From NCBI RefSeq assembly GCF_040676775.1, contig NZ_JBFAPP010000002.1:424187-488186 (forward strand): DNA of 64,000 bases, in the 5' to 3' direction. This stretch comes from Micromonospora_G sp040676775. GTDB taxonomy: Bacteria; Actinomycetota; Actinomycetes; Mycobacteriales; Micromonosporaceae. Under the pieces are notes generated by a model that had not been told where the DNA came from, made no database searches, and worked only from the letters and a program-made list of their open reading frames with translations. The position numbers and the translations under genes are program-made. Shown here in pieces: positions 17,246 through 25,138 of the stretch (the stretch's first letter is position 1; the number at the start of each line of letters is the position of its first letter).

Positions 17246-17905
17246 TCAGGCGCCGGTCATCGCGTGCGGCGCGGTGACCGGCTTCGACTCCGGTGACCCG
17301 TGCTGCCGCAGGAAGATGCTGAGTACGACCAGCACACCGACGGCGAGAAACTCGCTCTGCCAGTTCTGCATCGACTGGAACCAGAAGTCACTGGTCTGGA
17401 TGAACTGCCAGGCGCTGATCGACGCCGCGCCGCTCTGCAACGCCTGCTGCTCGTTGTATTCGGCGGTGCCGCCGAACAGGTGCCCCAGGAACGAACCGGC
17501 GAAGAGCAGCAGCAGGGCCAGCGAGAGGCTGTTGCGGTAGACCACCAGCGTCAGCCCGCGTACGTGCACCGGCCACGGCGAGTCGGGCTTGGCGTGGTCG
17601 GGTCGGTCGTCCCGGCGGTCCGAGGACTGCTCGGGCTTCGACTCCGCCGAGCCGCGCTGCACCAGGTACGCGGTCAGCAGCACGTAACCGCCCATCTGGA
17701 GGAACTCCGACTCCCAGTTCTCGAACACCGCCTCGGCGAAGTGACCCGTACCGAGGTAGGCCAGGTAGCCCTCGGGGCCGAGCCCGTACTGGGTCAGTTC
17801 CTCGTTGCGGGTCTGCCACCCGAAAACGCTCTGCAGGACGAGGAAGAGCAGGAAGGCCCCGAACATCGTCACCGAGAGCGCGTTGCTCCGTAGCCAGCGT
17901 TTCAT
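17246..17905 (-). CDS. DUF6766-like four-span membrane protein
   Basis: A 219-residue protein built as two similar halves. Each half has a pair of hydrophobic segments and the recurring pattern NWESEFLQMGGYVLL / NWQSEFLAVGVLVVL followed by a Ser/Glu/Lys-rich loop with ESKP. This internal duplication and the (N)W.SEFL motif fit the DUF6766 family, of unknown function. The start ATG at 17905 follows GGGAGCCGGAG. It is convergent with the DUF3618 set (25 bases between stops). The soluble linker between the halves is rich in charged residues. No catalytic residues are apparent. Confidence 0.75.
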   Translation of the reverse strand: MKRWLRSNALSVTMFGAFLLFLVLQSVFGWQTRNEELTQYGLGPEGYLAYLGTGHFAEAVFENWESEFLQMGGYVLLTAYLVQRGSAESKPEQSSDRRDDRPDHAKPDSPWPVHVRGLTLVVYRNSLSLALLLLFAGSFLGHLFGGTAEYNEQQALQSGAASISAWQFIQTSDFWFQSMQNWQSEFLAVGVLVVLSIFLRQHGSPESKPVTAPHAMTGA

Positions 17906-18012
17906 CTCCGGCTCCCTTCACCGAACGGTCACCGATGTGCCCAACCGTGGTGAAGCGGAAACGCGCAGCTCAGCGTGTTGCCGGCGAGTCGTGTCGCAAG
18001 GAGGCGGCAGCG

Positions 18013-18474
18013 TCAGTCGGCGTTCGGCCAGGGGGCGGAACCGACCACCACGCCGTACAGGGTGTGGTCGACCAGGAGGGCTGCCTGCTCGCTGAGCACG
18101 CGGCGGTTGCGGCCGATGCCGAGCTTCGGTGCGGCGACCGCCTCGAAGACCGCCCAGAAGACGAAGCCGTACGCCGGTCCGACCCACGCCCGACGCCGTA
18201 CCCGCCGGGGAAGCAGGCCGAAGAACGCGCCGCCGCCCGCGCCGACCGCCCAGTGGATGAGCTCCACCAGCGCCGGTCGCCGGTTCACCGGCACCCGGTT
18301 GAACAGGGCCGGCACGGTCTGCTTCAGCAACTGCTCCGGTGGGGTCTGCTGGACCAGGCCGAACGAGGTGGTCGCCTGCCGTACGCCGGACATCGCCATC
18401 GCGCCGATCGCGCCCCGGGCCGCCGCCCGCCCGGTGCTGGCCACCAGCTTCCGAACCCGTCGCCTGCCGTCCAC
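18013..18474 (-). CDS. Hypothetical membrane protein, 153 residues
   Basis: The protein begins with a basic N terminus (DGRRRVRKLVASTGRAAARG), then has three to four moderately hydrophobic segments: GAIGAMAMSGVRQATT, LIHWAVGAGGGAFFGLLP and AYGFVFWAVFEAVAAPKLG. It resembles small DUF1440-type inner membrane proteins but I cannot assign a family firmly. GTG 18474 has GAGGGAGG just upstream. It lies between two other membrane/stress genes on the same strand as the DUF6766-like gene, 107 bases upstream of it, and could share its transcript. Confidence 0.7.
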   Translation of the reverse strand: MDGRRRVRKLVASTGRAAARGAIGAMAMSGVRQATTSFGLVQQTPPEQLLKQTVPALFNRVPVNRRPALVELIHWAVGAGGGAFFGLLPRRVRRRAWVGPAYGFVFWAVFEAVAAPKLGIGRNRRVLSEQAALLVDHTLYGVVVGSAPWPNAD

Positions 18475-18605
18475 CGGGCCTCCCTCGCACGGGCGCCGTC
18501 CGGCCCCGGCCGGAGCTACCCGCCCCGCGCCGGCACAAACCTCGGCGGCTCCGGACGCGTCGACGGGCGGGGTTTCGTGGGGCCGGCACCGGGCAGACAG
18601 GCGGC

Positions 18606-18911
18606 ATGCCGGATGACACCGGGCGCACGGGCGGCGGGCCGCGGGAGCGGACGGACAGCGCCGCCAGCGTCACCGTCTACGAGAACGGTCCGCTGCTGGT
18701 CCGGGGCGAGTTCCTCCTGCGTACGGCGCTGGGTGAAACGGTGGACCCCGGTCGGGACACGATCGCGCTCTGCCGGTGCGGCAAGTCGTCGCTCAAACCG
18801 TTCTGCGACGGTACGCACAAGGCGATCGGTTTCCGGGCTGGCGCCGACCCCGATCCCCGTCCCGGCGGGGATGCGGAAGGGTCAGTGGACGGGTCGGCGG
18901 GTGTTCTGTAA
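18606..18911 (+). CDS. CDGSH iron-sulfur domain protein
   Basis: A 101-residue protein with the motif CRCGKSSLKPFCDGTH: Cys56, Cys58, Cys67 and His71 match the C-x-C-x2-S/T-x3-P-x-C-D-G-S/T-H ligand set that holds a redox-active [2Fe-2S] cluster. The part before it (VTVYENGPLLVRGEFLL) is the usual β-strand lead-in of bacterial single-CDGSH proteins. The tail after residue 75 is disordered. ATG 18606 is the first start in frame that gives this layout. Its 3' end overlaps the opposing glycosyltransferase gene by 30 bases. The next genes encode a diiron/haem-oxygenase-like protein, so a redox link is possible (inference). Confidence 0.88.
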   Translation: MPDDTGRTGGGPRERTDSAASVTVYENGPLLVRGEFLLRTALGETVDPGRDTIALCRCGKSSLKPFCDGTHKAIGFRAGADPDPRPGGDAEGSVDGSAGVL

Positions 18912-19913
18912 CCACCGCTGACTGTGCGCGGCGGTCCGGATCCGGCGCCCGGCGTACGGGATGCCGCCGCGACCGAACCGCAGTCCCAGCGCCGCCCAAC
19001 TGCACACCGCCCGCTCCAGCACCCAGAGCGGCGCCAGCAGCGAGCCGCGGACCGGGAAGACGTCCCGCCCGCCGGACCTGCGGCGGCCCGACTCGGCCAG
19101 CGCCATCACCGCGGCGACCGCCACCGGCAGCAGCCGCCGGTCGAGCCGGCCCAGCGCGACCGCCGCCGGCAGCACGGCAAGGAACGTCAGCATCCGGGGC
19201 GGCATGGCCAGGTCGTCGTAGGCCTGGCGTACTCGCTGGGACCAGAACCGGCGCGCGGTCGGCGGCAGGCGGCGGACGTACAGGTCCGGGGGGCAGGACT
19301 CGACGCCACCGAAGCCGCGTACGGTCCGGAGCAGTTCCAGGTTCTCGAACAGCACGTCCCCGTCGTAGCCGCCCATCGCCAGCACGGTCGAGCGGCGCAA
19401 CCCGAAGGTGCCCGGATAGTCGTCACCGACCGCGCGGTTGAGCAGCGTACGGCCGGTGTCCCAGCAGGCGTGCCAGGGCAGCGGGTCGAAGTAGTTCTGC
19501 GGGCGTACCAGGTCGGCGTCGGCGAGCAGCCGGCACACCGTTCGGAGGCTGTCGTCGTCGTAGCGGACGTCGTCGTCGGCGACGACCATCCGTTCGTGCC
19601 GGGCCAGCCGGATCCCGGTCAGCACCCCGTTGACCTTCCCGTTGCGGTAACGCAGTGCCGGGTCCGGGGCGAGGTGCCGGACCAGGGCGGGCCAGCAGGC
19701 GGCGTGCCGGTCGAACAGTTCCGGCGGTGAGCCGTCGACCACGGTCACCGCCACCCGCTCGGACAGCCAGCGCAGGTATTCGGTCAGTTCCGCGCAGCCG
19801 TCGTCGTCGGACCAGCGCAGCGGCAGGACGTACTCCACCGGCAGCCGCCCGGTGCCGACGTCAGCCGGTCGCGTGGTGGGCGGCCCGCCGGCAGCCGGTC
19901 GCGCGGTGGTCAA
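18882..19913 (-). CDS. Family 2 glycosyltransferase
   Basis: About 343 residues with a GT-A fold: an N-terminal β-strand YVLPLRW, then TVVDGSPPELFDRH, the KVNGVLTGIRLARHERMVVADDDVRYD region with the metal-binding DDD (~residue 118), and GTFGLRRSTVLAMGGYDGDVLFENLELLR, typical of the acceptor side of GT2 enzymes. A hydrophobic stretch near residues 250-290 may anchor it to the membrane. The start is uncertain: TTG 19913 overlaps the preceding stop (TTGA) and gives MTTARP; GTG 19838 would start directly at EYVLPLRW. The overlap favours coupled translation with the haem-oxygenase-like gene upstream. Sugar donor and acceptor are unknown. Confidence 0.8.
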   Translation of the reverse strand: MTTARPAAGGPPTTRPADVGTGRLPVEYVLPLRWSDDDGCAELTEYLRWLSERVAVTVVDGSPPELFDRHAACWPALVRHLAPDPALRYRNGKVNGVLTGIRLARHERMVVADDDVRYDDDSLRTVCRLLADADLVRPQNYFDPLPWHACWDTGRTLLNRAVGDDYPGTFGLRRSTVLAMGGYDGDVLFENLELLRTVRGFGGVESCPPDLYVRRLPPTARRFWSQRVRQAYDDLAMPPRMLTFLAVLPAAVALGRLDRRLLPVAVAAVMALAESGRRRSGGRDVFPVRGSLLAPLWVLERAVCSWAALGLRFGRGGIPYAGRRIRTAAHSQRWLQNTRRPVH

Positions 19914-20935
19914 TGCCCCGCCGCCAGCGGCAGCCGCAACGACGACCGGTCGGCCGCCCAACACTCCAGCACGTGTTCGGCGACCAGTCCGTCGAGCTTC
20001 AGGCAGCACGCGGCACCGAACACCACGTCGGCCGCACGCGCGGGTTCGGTGAGCGCGAATGAACCGCACAGGTCGTACGCGGCGATCTGCTCGTGCACCG
20101 CGTCGGCCTCGACGTGTTCGTCGTAGAAGCGGGTGGCGGTGGGTGTGCCGCCGAGCCGGCGCAGGGCGTCGCCGTACCGGCGGTTCGGCAGCGAGGAGGT
20201 CATCTCGAACGCGGCGAGGTGACCGAGCAGCGCGCCACGCCAGCGCCGGTGCAGGCCGAACAGGGAGATGAGGTTGTTGGCGGCCAGTGTGACCGCCGGC
20301 ACCGAGTCGACGTACGCGCCGTAGCCGGTGTCCAGGCCCAGCCAGTTCATCGTGTCGCGGAACAGCTCGGCGTGCATCCGCGGCAACTGGCCGCGTCCGT
20401 ACTCGTCCATCTGGATCTCGACCAGCGCGGCCTTTGCCGGACCGCCGAGCCGGGGGATGCCCCAGGTGTGCGGGTCGGCCTCCTTGAGGTGGTACACCGA
20501 ACGCTGGGTGACGAACTCGCGGAACCGGTCCAGGTCCGTCTCCCGGTGCAGCGCGGCCGCGAGTGACGGGCCGTCGTCGGCCGCCACCAGCGCGGTCAGC
20601 GTTTCGGGTACGGCACCCGGCTCGACCGCCGGCAGCGGTCCGACCGCACGGCGCAGCGCCGCCTCGAACCGGCGTTCCGCCGCCGCCCGTACGGCGAGCA
20701 GCGACGGATCCCACTCCCACCGTTCGTCGACGCCGTCGAAGCCCCGGTAGTGCAGCTCGTAACAGACGAAGAGGAACAGTTGCAGATCCTCGTCCGAAAG
20801 CGGCTCGGTGTGGGGGTCGGTGCGACCGGCGTCGGGCCACCAGTGGTCGGCGTCGCCCGGTAACCCGCCGACGATCCCGGTCAGCGCTTCGACCAGCATC
20901 GCCGAGGCCGGTCCCCGGGCGGTGGGTAGTCTCAT
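19910..20935 (-). CDS. Iron-containing redox enzyme family protein (haem-oxygenase-like fold)
   Basis: A 341-residue, mostly helical protein. Features of the PF14518/HDO-like group are visible: LQLFLFVCYELHYRGFDGVDERWEWDP near the N terminus (with E-x2-H as a likely metal pair), DRFREFVTQRSVYHLKEADPHTW in the middle, VEIQMDEYGRGQLPRMHAELFRDTM (E...H), and YDEHVEADAVHEQIA near the end (H...E..xH). Many members are non-haem diiron oxygenases acting on amino or fatty acids; no substrate can be assigned. ATG 20935 follows GGGGAG. The gene overlaps the glycosyltransferase gene by four bases, so the pair probably acts together. Confidence 0.82.
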   Translation of the reverse strand: MRLPTARGPASAMLVEALTGIVGGLPGDADHWWPDAGRTDPHTEPLSDEDLQLFLFVCYELHYRGFDGVDERWEWDPSLLAVRAAAERRFEAALRRAVGPLPAVEPGAVPETLTALVAADDGPSLAAALHRETDLDRFREFVTQRSVYHLKEADPHTWGIPRLGGPAKAALVEIQMDEYGRGQLPRMHAELFRDTMNWLGLDTGYGAYVDSVPAVTLAANNLISLFGLHRRWRGALLGHLAAFEMTSSLPNRRYGDALRRLGGTPTATRFYDEHVEADAVHEQIAAYDLCGSFALTEPARAADVVFGAACCLKLDGLVAEHVLECWAADRSSLRLPLAAGH

Positions 20936-21047
20936 CCGCTCCCCTACGGTGGCGGGCCCACCTGCGGTGACGGCCCCCGACGGCGACAAAAGCCGGTGGT
21001 TCCCACCGCGCACCGGGTCAAACCCGGGGGAGACGGAGCGCCGCCGC

Positions 21048-21266
21048 TCAGTCGACCGGGCGACGCACGGTGTAGATGCGCAGGTTGCCGTAGGTGGTGG
21101 CGGTCACCAGGTCCCACCCCTCGCTCGACCAGGCGGTGAGCAGGGCGACCGGGTGGATACCGCCGAGTTGGTGCGTCTTGCCGTTCGAGTCGACCCACTC
21201 CCGCACCACCGCCGGACCGTGAAGCGCGCATTGGGAGACAATTTCGGCATACTCGTAGCGAGACAT
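21048..21266 (-). CDS. Hypothetical protein, 72 residues
   Basis: A small soluble protein (MSRYEYAEIVSQCALHGPAV...) with two probable β-strand pairs and a C-terminal LVTATTYGNLRIYTVRRP. The sequence composition is that of a real gene, and it ends cleanly. ATG 21266 is preferred because the upstream part of the open frame is Arg/Pro-rich and non-coding in character. I do not recognise the family, but the layout is like small DUF4177-type β-proteins. It is upstream of, and on the same strand as, the haem-oxygenase-like gene (113 bases apart). Confidence 0.65.
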   Translation of the reverse strand: MSRYEYAEIVSQCALHGPAVVREWVDSNGKTHQLGGIHPVALLTAWSSEGWDLVTATTYGNLRIYTVRRPVD

Positions 21267-21653
21267 GATCCGATGATGTGACCGCGCGACGACCCCGGCC
21301 ATCAGCCGACCAGCCGATCCGCAGTGCCGCCGCTCACTGGTCGTGCGGTCCCGTAGCAGGGGTCGTTCGGTGCGAGGTCCGTACACGAGGGTGCCGTCGT
21401 GCCAGACGGCCGGTGGGGAGCGGCTGCGGGCGTACCGGTGGCGGATATTTTTTCCGGGCCCGGATCGGCCGCCGACGGGCCGTCCGTGATGCCGACCTCG
21501 CGCGATTGCCTTTAATAGCAACCATTTCCCGGATAGGAACCGAGTCTGCGGATTCCTCACCTGCGGAAACGGAAGTTATCTACTGTGGAGAAGACTCCGA
21601 CTTTTTGTGCGAAAAGGTAGCGCTCCAGTTACTTTCCGGTGCACAGTTATCAC
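21267..21653. other. Intergenic region between two divergent small genes
   Basis: 387 bases without a supported gene. The right-hand 170 bases are clearly richer in A/T (TATTTTTTCC near 21448, TTTAATAGCAACC near 21510, GACTTTTTGTGCG near 21598), which suits promoter DNA for the gene at 21654. No operator could be defined. Confidence 0.5.
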
Positions 21654-21857
21654 ATGAGCGACAGCGGAAGTGGTGAGCGGTACTACTGGTGCCTTCGACA
21701 CCACCGGGTCGAGACGGATGCCGACGTGTGTGCGGCGCGCTACGTCCTCGGTCCGTACGCCTCGGCACACGACGCGGAGCACGCGCTGGAGAAGGTCCGG
21801 CAACGCAACGAGGAGTGGGACGCCGAGGACGCCCGTTGGGCCGGGGAGGAGAGGTAG
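21654..21857 (+). CDS. Hypothetical protein, 67 residues
   Basis: A small soluble protein: MSDSGSGERYYWCLRHHRVE is followed by a Cys near residue 28, then YASAHDAEHALEKVRQRNEEWDAEDARW, a charged C-terminal helix. The Y-Y-W-C-L-x-H-H-x-V-E start with a later Cys is reminiscent of short actinobacterial proteins that could bind a metal, but no family name can be given. It is 87 bases upstream of the histone-like gene on the same strand and could share its promoter. Confidence 0.7.
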   Translation: MSDSGSGERYYWCLRHHRVETDADVCAARYVLGPYASAHDAEHALEKVRQRNEEWDAEDARWAGEER

Positions 21858-21944
21858 CGGCGTGGCGCAGAGCCCGCGTCGTCGAAGTACTCCGCGGTCT
21901 CCACAAGGAGACCCCCGAGAGCATGTCCCGCAAGGAGGACCCAG

Positions 21945-22742
21945 ATGGCCGAAGCAGTAAAGGCCACCAGCCGCCCGGCTGCCAAACGTACCGGCGCGAA
22001 GACCACGTCGGCCCGTAAGACCACCGGCGCGAAGAAGACCACGGCCGCACGCAAGAGCACCGGCGTGGCCAAGAAGACGTCGCCGGCCCGAGCGACCGGG
22101 GCCCGCACGGCGGCCACCCGGGCGAGCGCGACCCGGCCCGCGGCGGCCAAGAAGGCACCGGCCAAGAAGGCTCCGGCGAAGAAGGCCGCGGCCAAGACGA
22201 CAACGGCCAGGAAGACCGTTGCGTCGAAGGCCGCGACCGCCCGGAAGAAGGCGACCTCGGCGGCGACCCGAGCCGCCAGCGCGGTGAAGAAGACCGCGGC
22301 GAAGAAGGCACCCGCGAAGCGGGCGACACCGGCCAAGTCCACGCCGGCCAGGTCGACCGCTACCCGGTCGACGGCGACGAAGTCCGCGGTGAAGAAGACC
22401 GTGGGAGCGAAGAAGACCACGGCGAAGAAGGCTCCGGCGAAGAAGGCCACCGCGACCCGGTCGACCGCGCCAGGCACCCGCGCGACCGCGAAGAAGGCAC
22501 CGGCCAGGAAGGCCACCACCGCGAAGTCGACCACCTCGCGCGCGGCCACCGGCGCCCGCAAGACCACCGTTGGCGCGGCCAAGAAGGCTCCCGCCAAGTC
22601 GACGGGCACGCGTACGGCGACCGCCACGCGTACGCCCGCGAAGAAGATCACCGCGCGCAAGGCGCCGGCCAAGAAGGTCGCCGCGCGTCAGGCGCCGGCG
22701 AAGAAGTCGACCCGGGCGACCGTACGCAAGGCGGCCGGCTGA
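21945..22742 (+). CDS. Lys/Ala-rich histone H1-like nucleoid protein
   Basis: A 265-residue protein made almost entirely of Ala, Lys, Thr, Arg and Ser with dozens of KKAPAKK / ARKTT / KSTPARST motifs and no folded domain. This is the composition of eukaryotic linker-histone tails and of the C-terminal extension of mycobacterial/streptomycete HU (HupB/HupS), but here it stands alone without the HU fold. It should bind DNA through charge and compact the nucleoid; many Lys residues could be acetylated. The start is firm: GGAGG at 21936-21940 and ATG 21945. The repetitive coding DNA also leaves long open frames on the opposite strand, which I do not regard as genes. Confidence 0.85.
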   Translation: MAEAVKATSRPAAKRTGAKTTSARKTTGAKKTTAARKSTGVAKKTSPARATGARTAATRASATRPAAAKKAPAKKAPAKKAAAKTTTARKTVASKAATARKKATSAATRAASAVKKTAAKKAPAKRATPAKSTPARSTATRSTATKSAVKKTVGAKKTTAKKAPAKKATATRSTAPGTRATAKKAPARKATTAKSTTSRAATGARKTTVGAAKKAPAKSTGTRTATATRTPAKKITARKAPAKKVAARQAPAKKSTRATVRKAAG

Positions 22743-22798
22743 CAAACCGGTGCCGGGCGCTCCGGCGTGTTCTCGCGTCGCGCTGATAAGAATGACCC

Positions 22799-24277
22799 GT
22801 GGTGATCAGACGCGTAGTTGCGCCCCGCATCGACTTCAGCGCGTTGCGCCGCGAACTGGAACTGCCCACGCGGTTCCCGGTCGCGGCGCAACGCGAGGCC
22901 GACGAGGTGGCGGCCGCCCCACCCGGGCCGGCTGCCGACCGGACCGACATCCCGTTCGTCACCATCGACCCGGCCAGCTCACGCGACCTGGACCAGGCGA
23001 TGTGCCTGACCCGGCGCCCCGGCGGCGGCTACCGGGTGCACTACGCGATCGCCGACGTGGCCGCACACGTCCGCCCCGGCGGTGAACTCGAGGCGGAGAC
23101 CTGGCGGCGCGGCCAGACCATCTACCTGCCCGACGGCAACATCCCGCTGCACCCGCCGACGCTCAGTGAGGGCGCGGCGAGCCTGCTGCCTGACGTCGAC
23201 CGGGCGGCGGTCGTCTGGACCATCGACCTCGCCGCCGACGGCGAAACCGTCGCGGTCGGCCTCGAACGCGCACGGGTACGCAGCCGCGCCAAGCTCGACT
23301 ACGTCGGCGTGCAGGCCGACGCGGACGCGGGCCGGCTGGCCGAACCGATCGCCCTGCTCCCCGAACTCGGCAAACTGCTGATCGCCCGCGGCCTGGACCG
23401 GGGTGCGATCAACCTGCCGCTGCCGGAGCAGGACGTCGAGCCGGAGGACGGCGGCTGGCGGCTGGTGCTGCGCGCCCCCGTGCCGATGGAGGACTACAAC
23501 GCGCAGATCTCCCTGCTGACCGGGATGGCCGCCGGGGACCTGATGCTCGCCGGAGGCGTGGGCCTGCTGCGTACGATGCCGACGCCGAAGCCGGAGGCGG
23601 TGGCCCGACTGCGTACGGCCGCGGACGTGCTCGGCATCGAGTGGCCGGACGGCGCGAGCGTCGGGCAGGTGCTCGCCACCATCGACCCGGCGCAGCCCAG
23701 AGCCGCCGCGTTCCTCGACCACGCCGCCGAGCTGATGCGCGGCGCCGGCTACACCGCGTTCGACGGTGAACCGCCCGCCGACCCCCGGCACGGCGCGGTG
23801 GGTGCGGCGTACGCGCACGTGACCGCGCCGCTGCGCCGGCTCGCCGACCGCTACGCCACCGAGGTGTGCCTGGCCCTGCACGCCGGTACGGCGGTGCCCG
23901 ACTGGGCCCGTGAGGCGCTGCCGCAACTGCCTGCGGTGATGACCGGCACCGACCGGGTGGCCTCGGCCGCGACCCGCGCCACGGTGGAGCTGACCGAGGC
24001 GGTGCTGCTCGAACACCGGGTGGGGGAGACCTTCGAGGCCGCGGTCCTCGACGTCGACCGCGTACCCGCGCCGTCTGCGACCACAGCCGCCGCCGCGCCG
24101 GTGCAGGTGGGACGGCAGTCGGGTAAGCCGACCCGGCGACCGGGCGGGACCGTCGCGCTCGACGAGCCACCGGTACGGGCCCGCTGCGAGGGCGACCTGC
24201 CCCTGGGCGAGCGGGTACGCGTACGCCTGGTCACCGCCGACCCGGTCGCCCGCAAGGTCCTCTTCGCCCTGGACTGA
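22799..24277 (+). CDS. RNB-domain ribonuclease (RNase II/R family)
   Basis: A 492-residue protein whose centre is the RNB catalytic domain: FVTIDPASSRDLDQAMCLTRR (~58-79) carries the Asp residues that bind magnesium, followed by YAIADVAAHVRPG and LSEGAASLLPDVDRAAVVW. The later segment RHGAVGAAYAHVTAPLRRLADRYATEVCLAL (~330-360) is the conserved RNA-exit region. The family degrades single-stranded RNA 3'→5'. It is shorter than RNase R (no recognisable S1 domain), which is usual for actinobacterial RNB proteins of this type. GTG 22799 or GTG 22802 are adjacent starts. Confidence 0.9.
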   Translation: MVIRRVVAPRIDFSALRRELELPTRFPVAAQREADEVAAAPPGPAADRTDIPFVTIDPASSRDLDQAMCLTRRPGGGYRVHYAIADVAAHVRPGGELEAETWRRGQTIYLPDGNIPLHPPTLSEGAASLLPDVDRAAVVWTIDLAADGETVAVGLERARVRSRAKLDYVGVQADADAGRLAEPIALLPELGKLLIARGLDRGAINLPLPEQDVEPEDGGWRLVLRAPVPMEDYNAQISLLTGMAAGDLMLAGGVGLLRTMPTPKPEAVARLRTAADVLGIEWPDGASVGQVLATIDPAQPRAAAFLDHAAELMRGAGYTAFDGEPPADPRHGAVGAAYAHVTAPLRRLADRYATEVCLALHAGTAVPDWAREALPQLPAVMTGTDRVASAATRATVELTEAVLLEHRVGETFEAAVLDVDRVPAPSATTAAAAPVQVGRQSGKPTRRPGGTVALDEPPVRARCEGDLPLGERVRVRLVTADPVARKVLFALD

Positions 24278-24282
24278 CCGCA

Positions 24283-24336
24283 CCAGCCGGAGCGACAGTG
24301 CCAGCCGGAGCGACAGCGCCAGCCGGAACGACTGCG
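24283..24336 (+). repeat. Three tandem 18-bp repeats after the RNB gene
   Basis: Copies at 24283-24300, 24301-24318 and 24319-24336 (CCAGCCGGAGCGACAG core; third copy with changes) begin 6 bases after the ribonuclease stop. They do not pair with each other to form a hairpin. Confidence 0.75.
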
Positions 24337-24391
24337 CCGGTGGCGACGACCGCGCCGGCTGGCCGGGTGGGCGGTTTGGCAGGATGCGGGT

Positions 24392-25090
24392 ATGGCATAC
24401 GAGGCGAGCGAACTGCCCGACGTTTCGGGGCTCACCGTCGGCATCATCGGCGGCACCGGCGACCAGGGGCGGGGGCTGGCCTACCGGTTCGCCCGCGCCG
24501 GGCAGCGGGTCCTGATCGGCTCCCGGTCGGCGGAGCGGGCGGCACAGTCGGCGAAGGAGATCGCCGCGCTGCCCGGGGTGCCCGCGGACGCCGACCTGAC
24601 CGGTGTCGACAACAACACCGTCTGCGTCGAGTCCGACGTGGTGGTCATCGCGGTGCCGTGGGACGGGCACCACGACACCGTCGCCGCGCTCCGCGAACCC
24701 CTGGTCGGCAAGATCGTTATCGACTGCGTCAACCCGCTCGGTTTCGATAAGCAGGGCCCGTACGCGCTGCGGGTGGAAGAGGGCAGCGCGGTGCAGCAGG
24801 CCGCCGCCCTGCTGCCGGAGTCGCGGGTCTGCGCCGCGTTCAACCACGTCAGTGCGCCGCTGCTGGCCGACCCGGAGATCGAGCGGATCGAGCTGGACGT
24901 GCTGATCTGCACCGAGGAGCGGGAACTGGTCGGCATCGTCGGCGCGCTCGCCGCCCGGATCCCCGGCATGCGGGGCATCTACGCCGGCCGGCTGCGCAAC
25001 GCCCACCAGGTCGAGGCGTTCACCGCGAACCTGATCGCGATCAACAAGCGGTACCGGTCGCACGCCGGTATCCGGGTCACGGACGTCTGA
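24392..25090 (+). CDS. npdG: F420H2:NADP+ oxidoreductase (NADPH-dependent F420 reductase)
   Basis: A 232-residue Rossmann-fold enzyme that moves hydride between NADPH and coenzyme F420, supplying F420H2. The N-terminal nucleotide site reads VGIIGGTGDQGRGLAYRFA, followed by VLIGSRSAERA (NADPH 2'-phosphate recognition by the S-R-S). Further family segments are VVVIAVPWDGHHDTV and IVIDCVNPLGFDKQGPYAL, and the C-terminal half has FNHVSAPLLAD. Length and motifs match the actinobacterial enzyme. Together with the PPOX-type oxidoreductase at 10.4 kb it indicates that this organism uses F420. The gene ends before a strong bidirectional hairpin. Confidence 0.92.
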   Translation: MAYEASELPDVSGLTVGIIGGTGDQGRGLAYRFARAGQRVLIGSRSAERAAQSAKEIAALPGVPADADLTGVDNNTVCVESDVVVIAVPWDGHHDTVAALREPLVGKIVIDCVNPLGFDKQGPYALRVEEGSAVQQAAALLPESRVCAAFNHVSAPLLADPEIERIELDVLICTEERELVGIVGALAARIPGMRGIYAGRLRNAHQVEAFTANLIAINKRYRSHAGIRVTDV

Positions 25091-25091
25091 G

Positions 25092-25132
25092 CCGTCCGCC
25101 GGGGGTGTGCACGGCCGCACACCCCCGGACGG
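25092..25132. terminator. Bidirectional hairpin between npdG and panB
   Basis: Arms 25092-25110 and 25117-25132 pair over 16 bp with a 3-base bulge on the left and a 6-base loop. The position between two convergent stops, 2 and 7 bases away, fits a shared terminator. Confidence 0.8.
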
Positions 25133-25138
25133 TACGGG

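Noticed and set aside
21740..22672. Hydrophobic 310-codon frame opposite the histone-like gene
   Set aside because: It is only the reverse complement of AAG/GCC/ACC repeats, which gives Leu/Phe/Ala/Val-rich nonsense.
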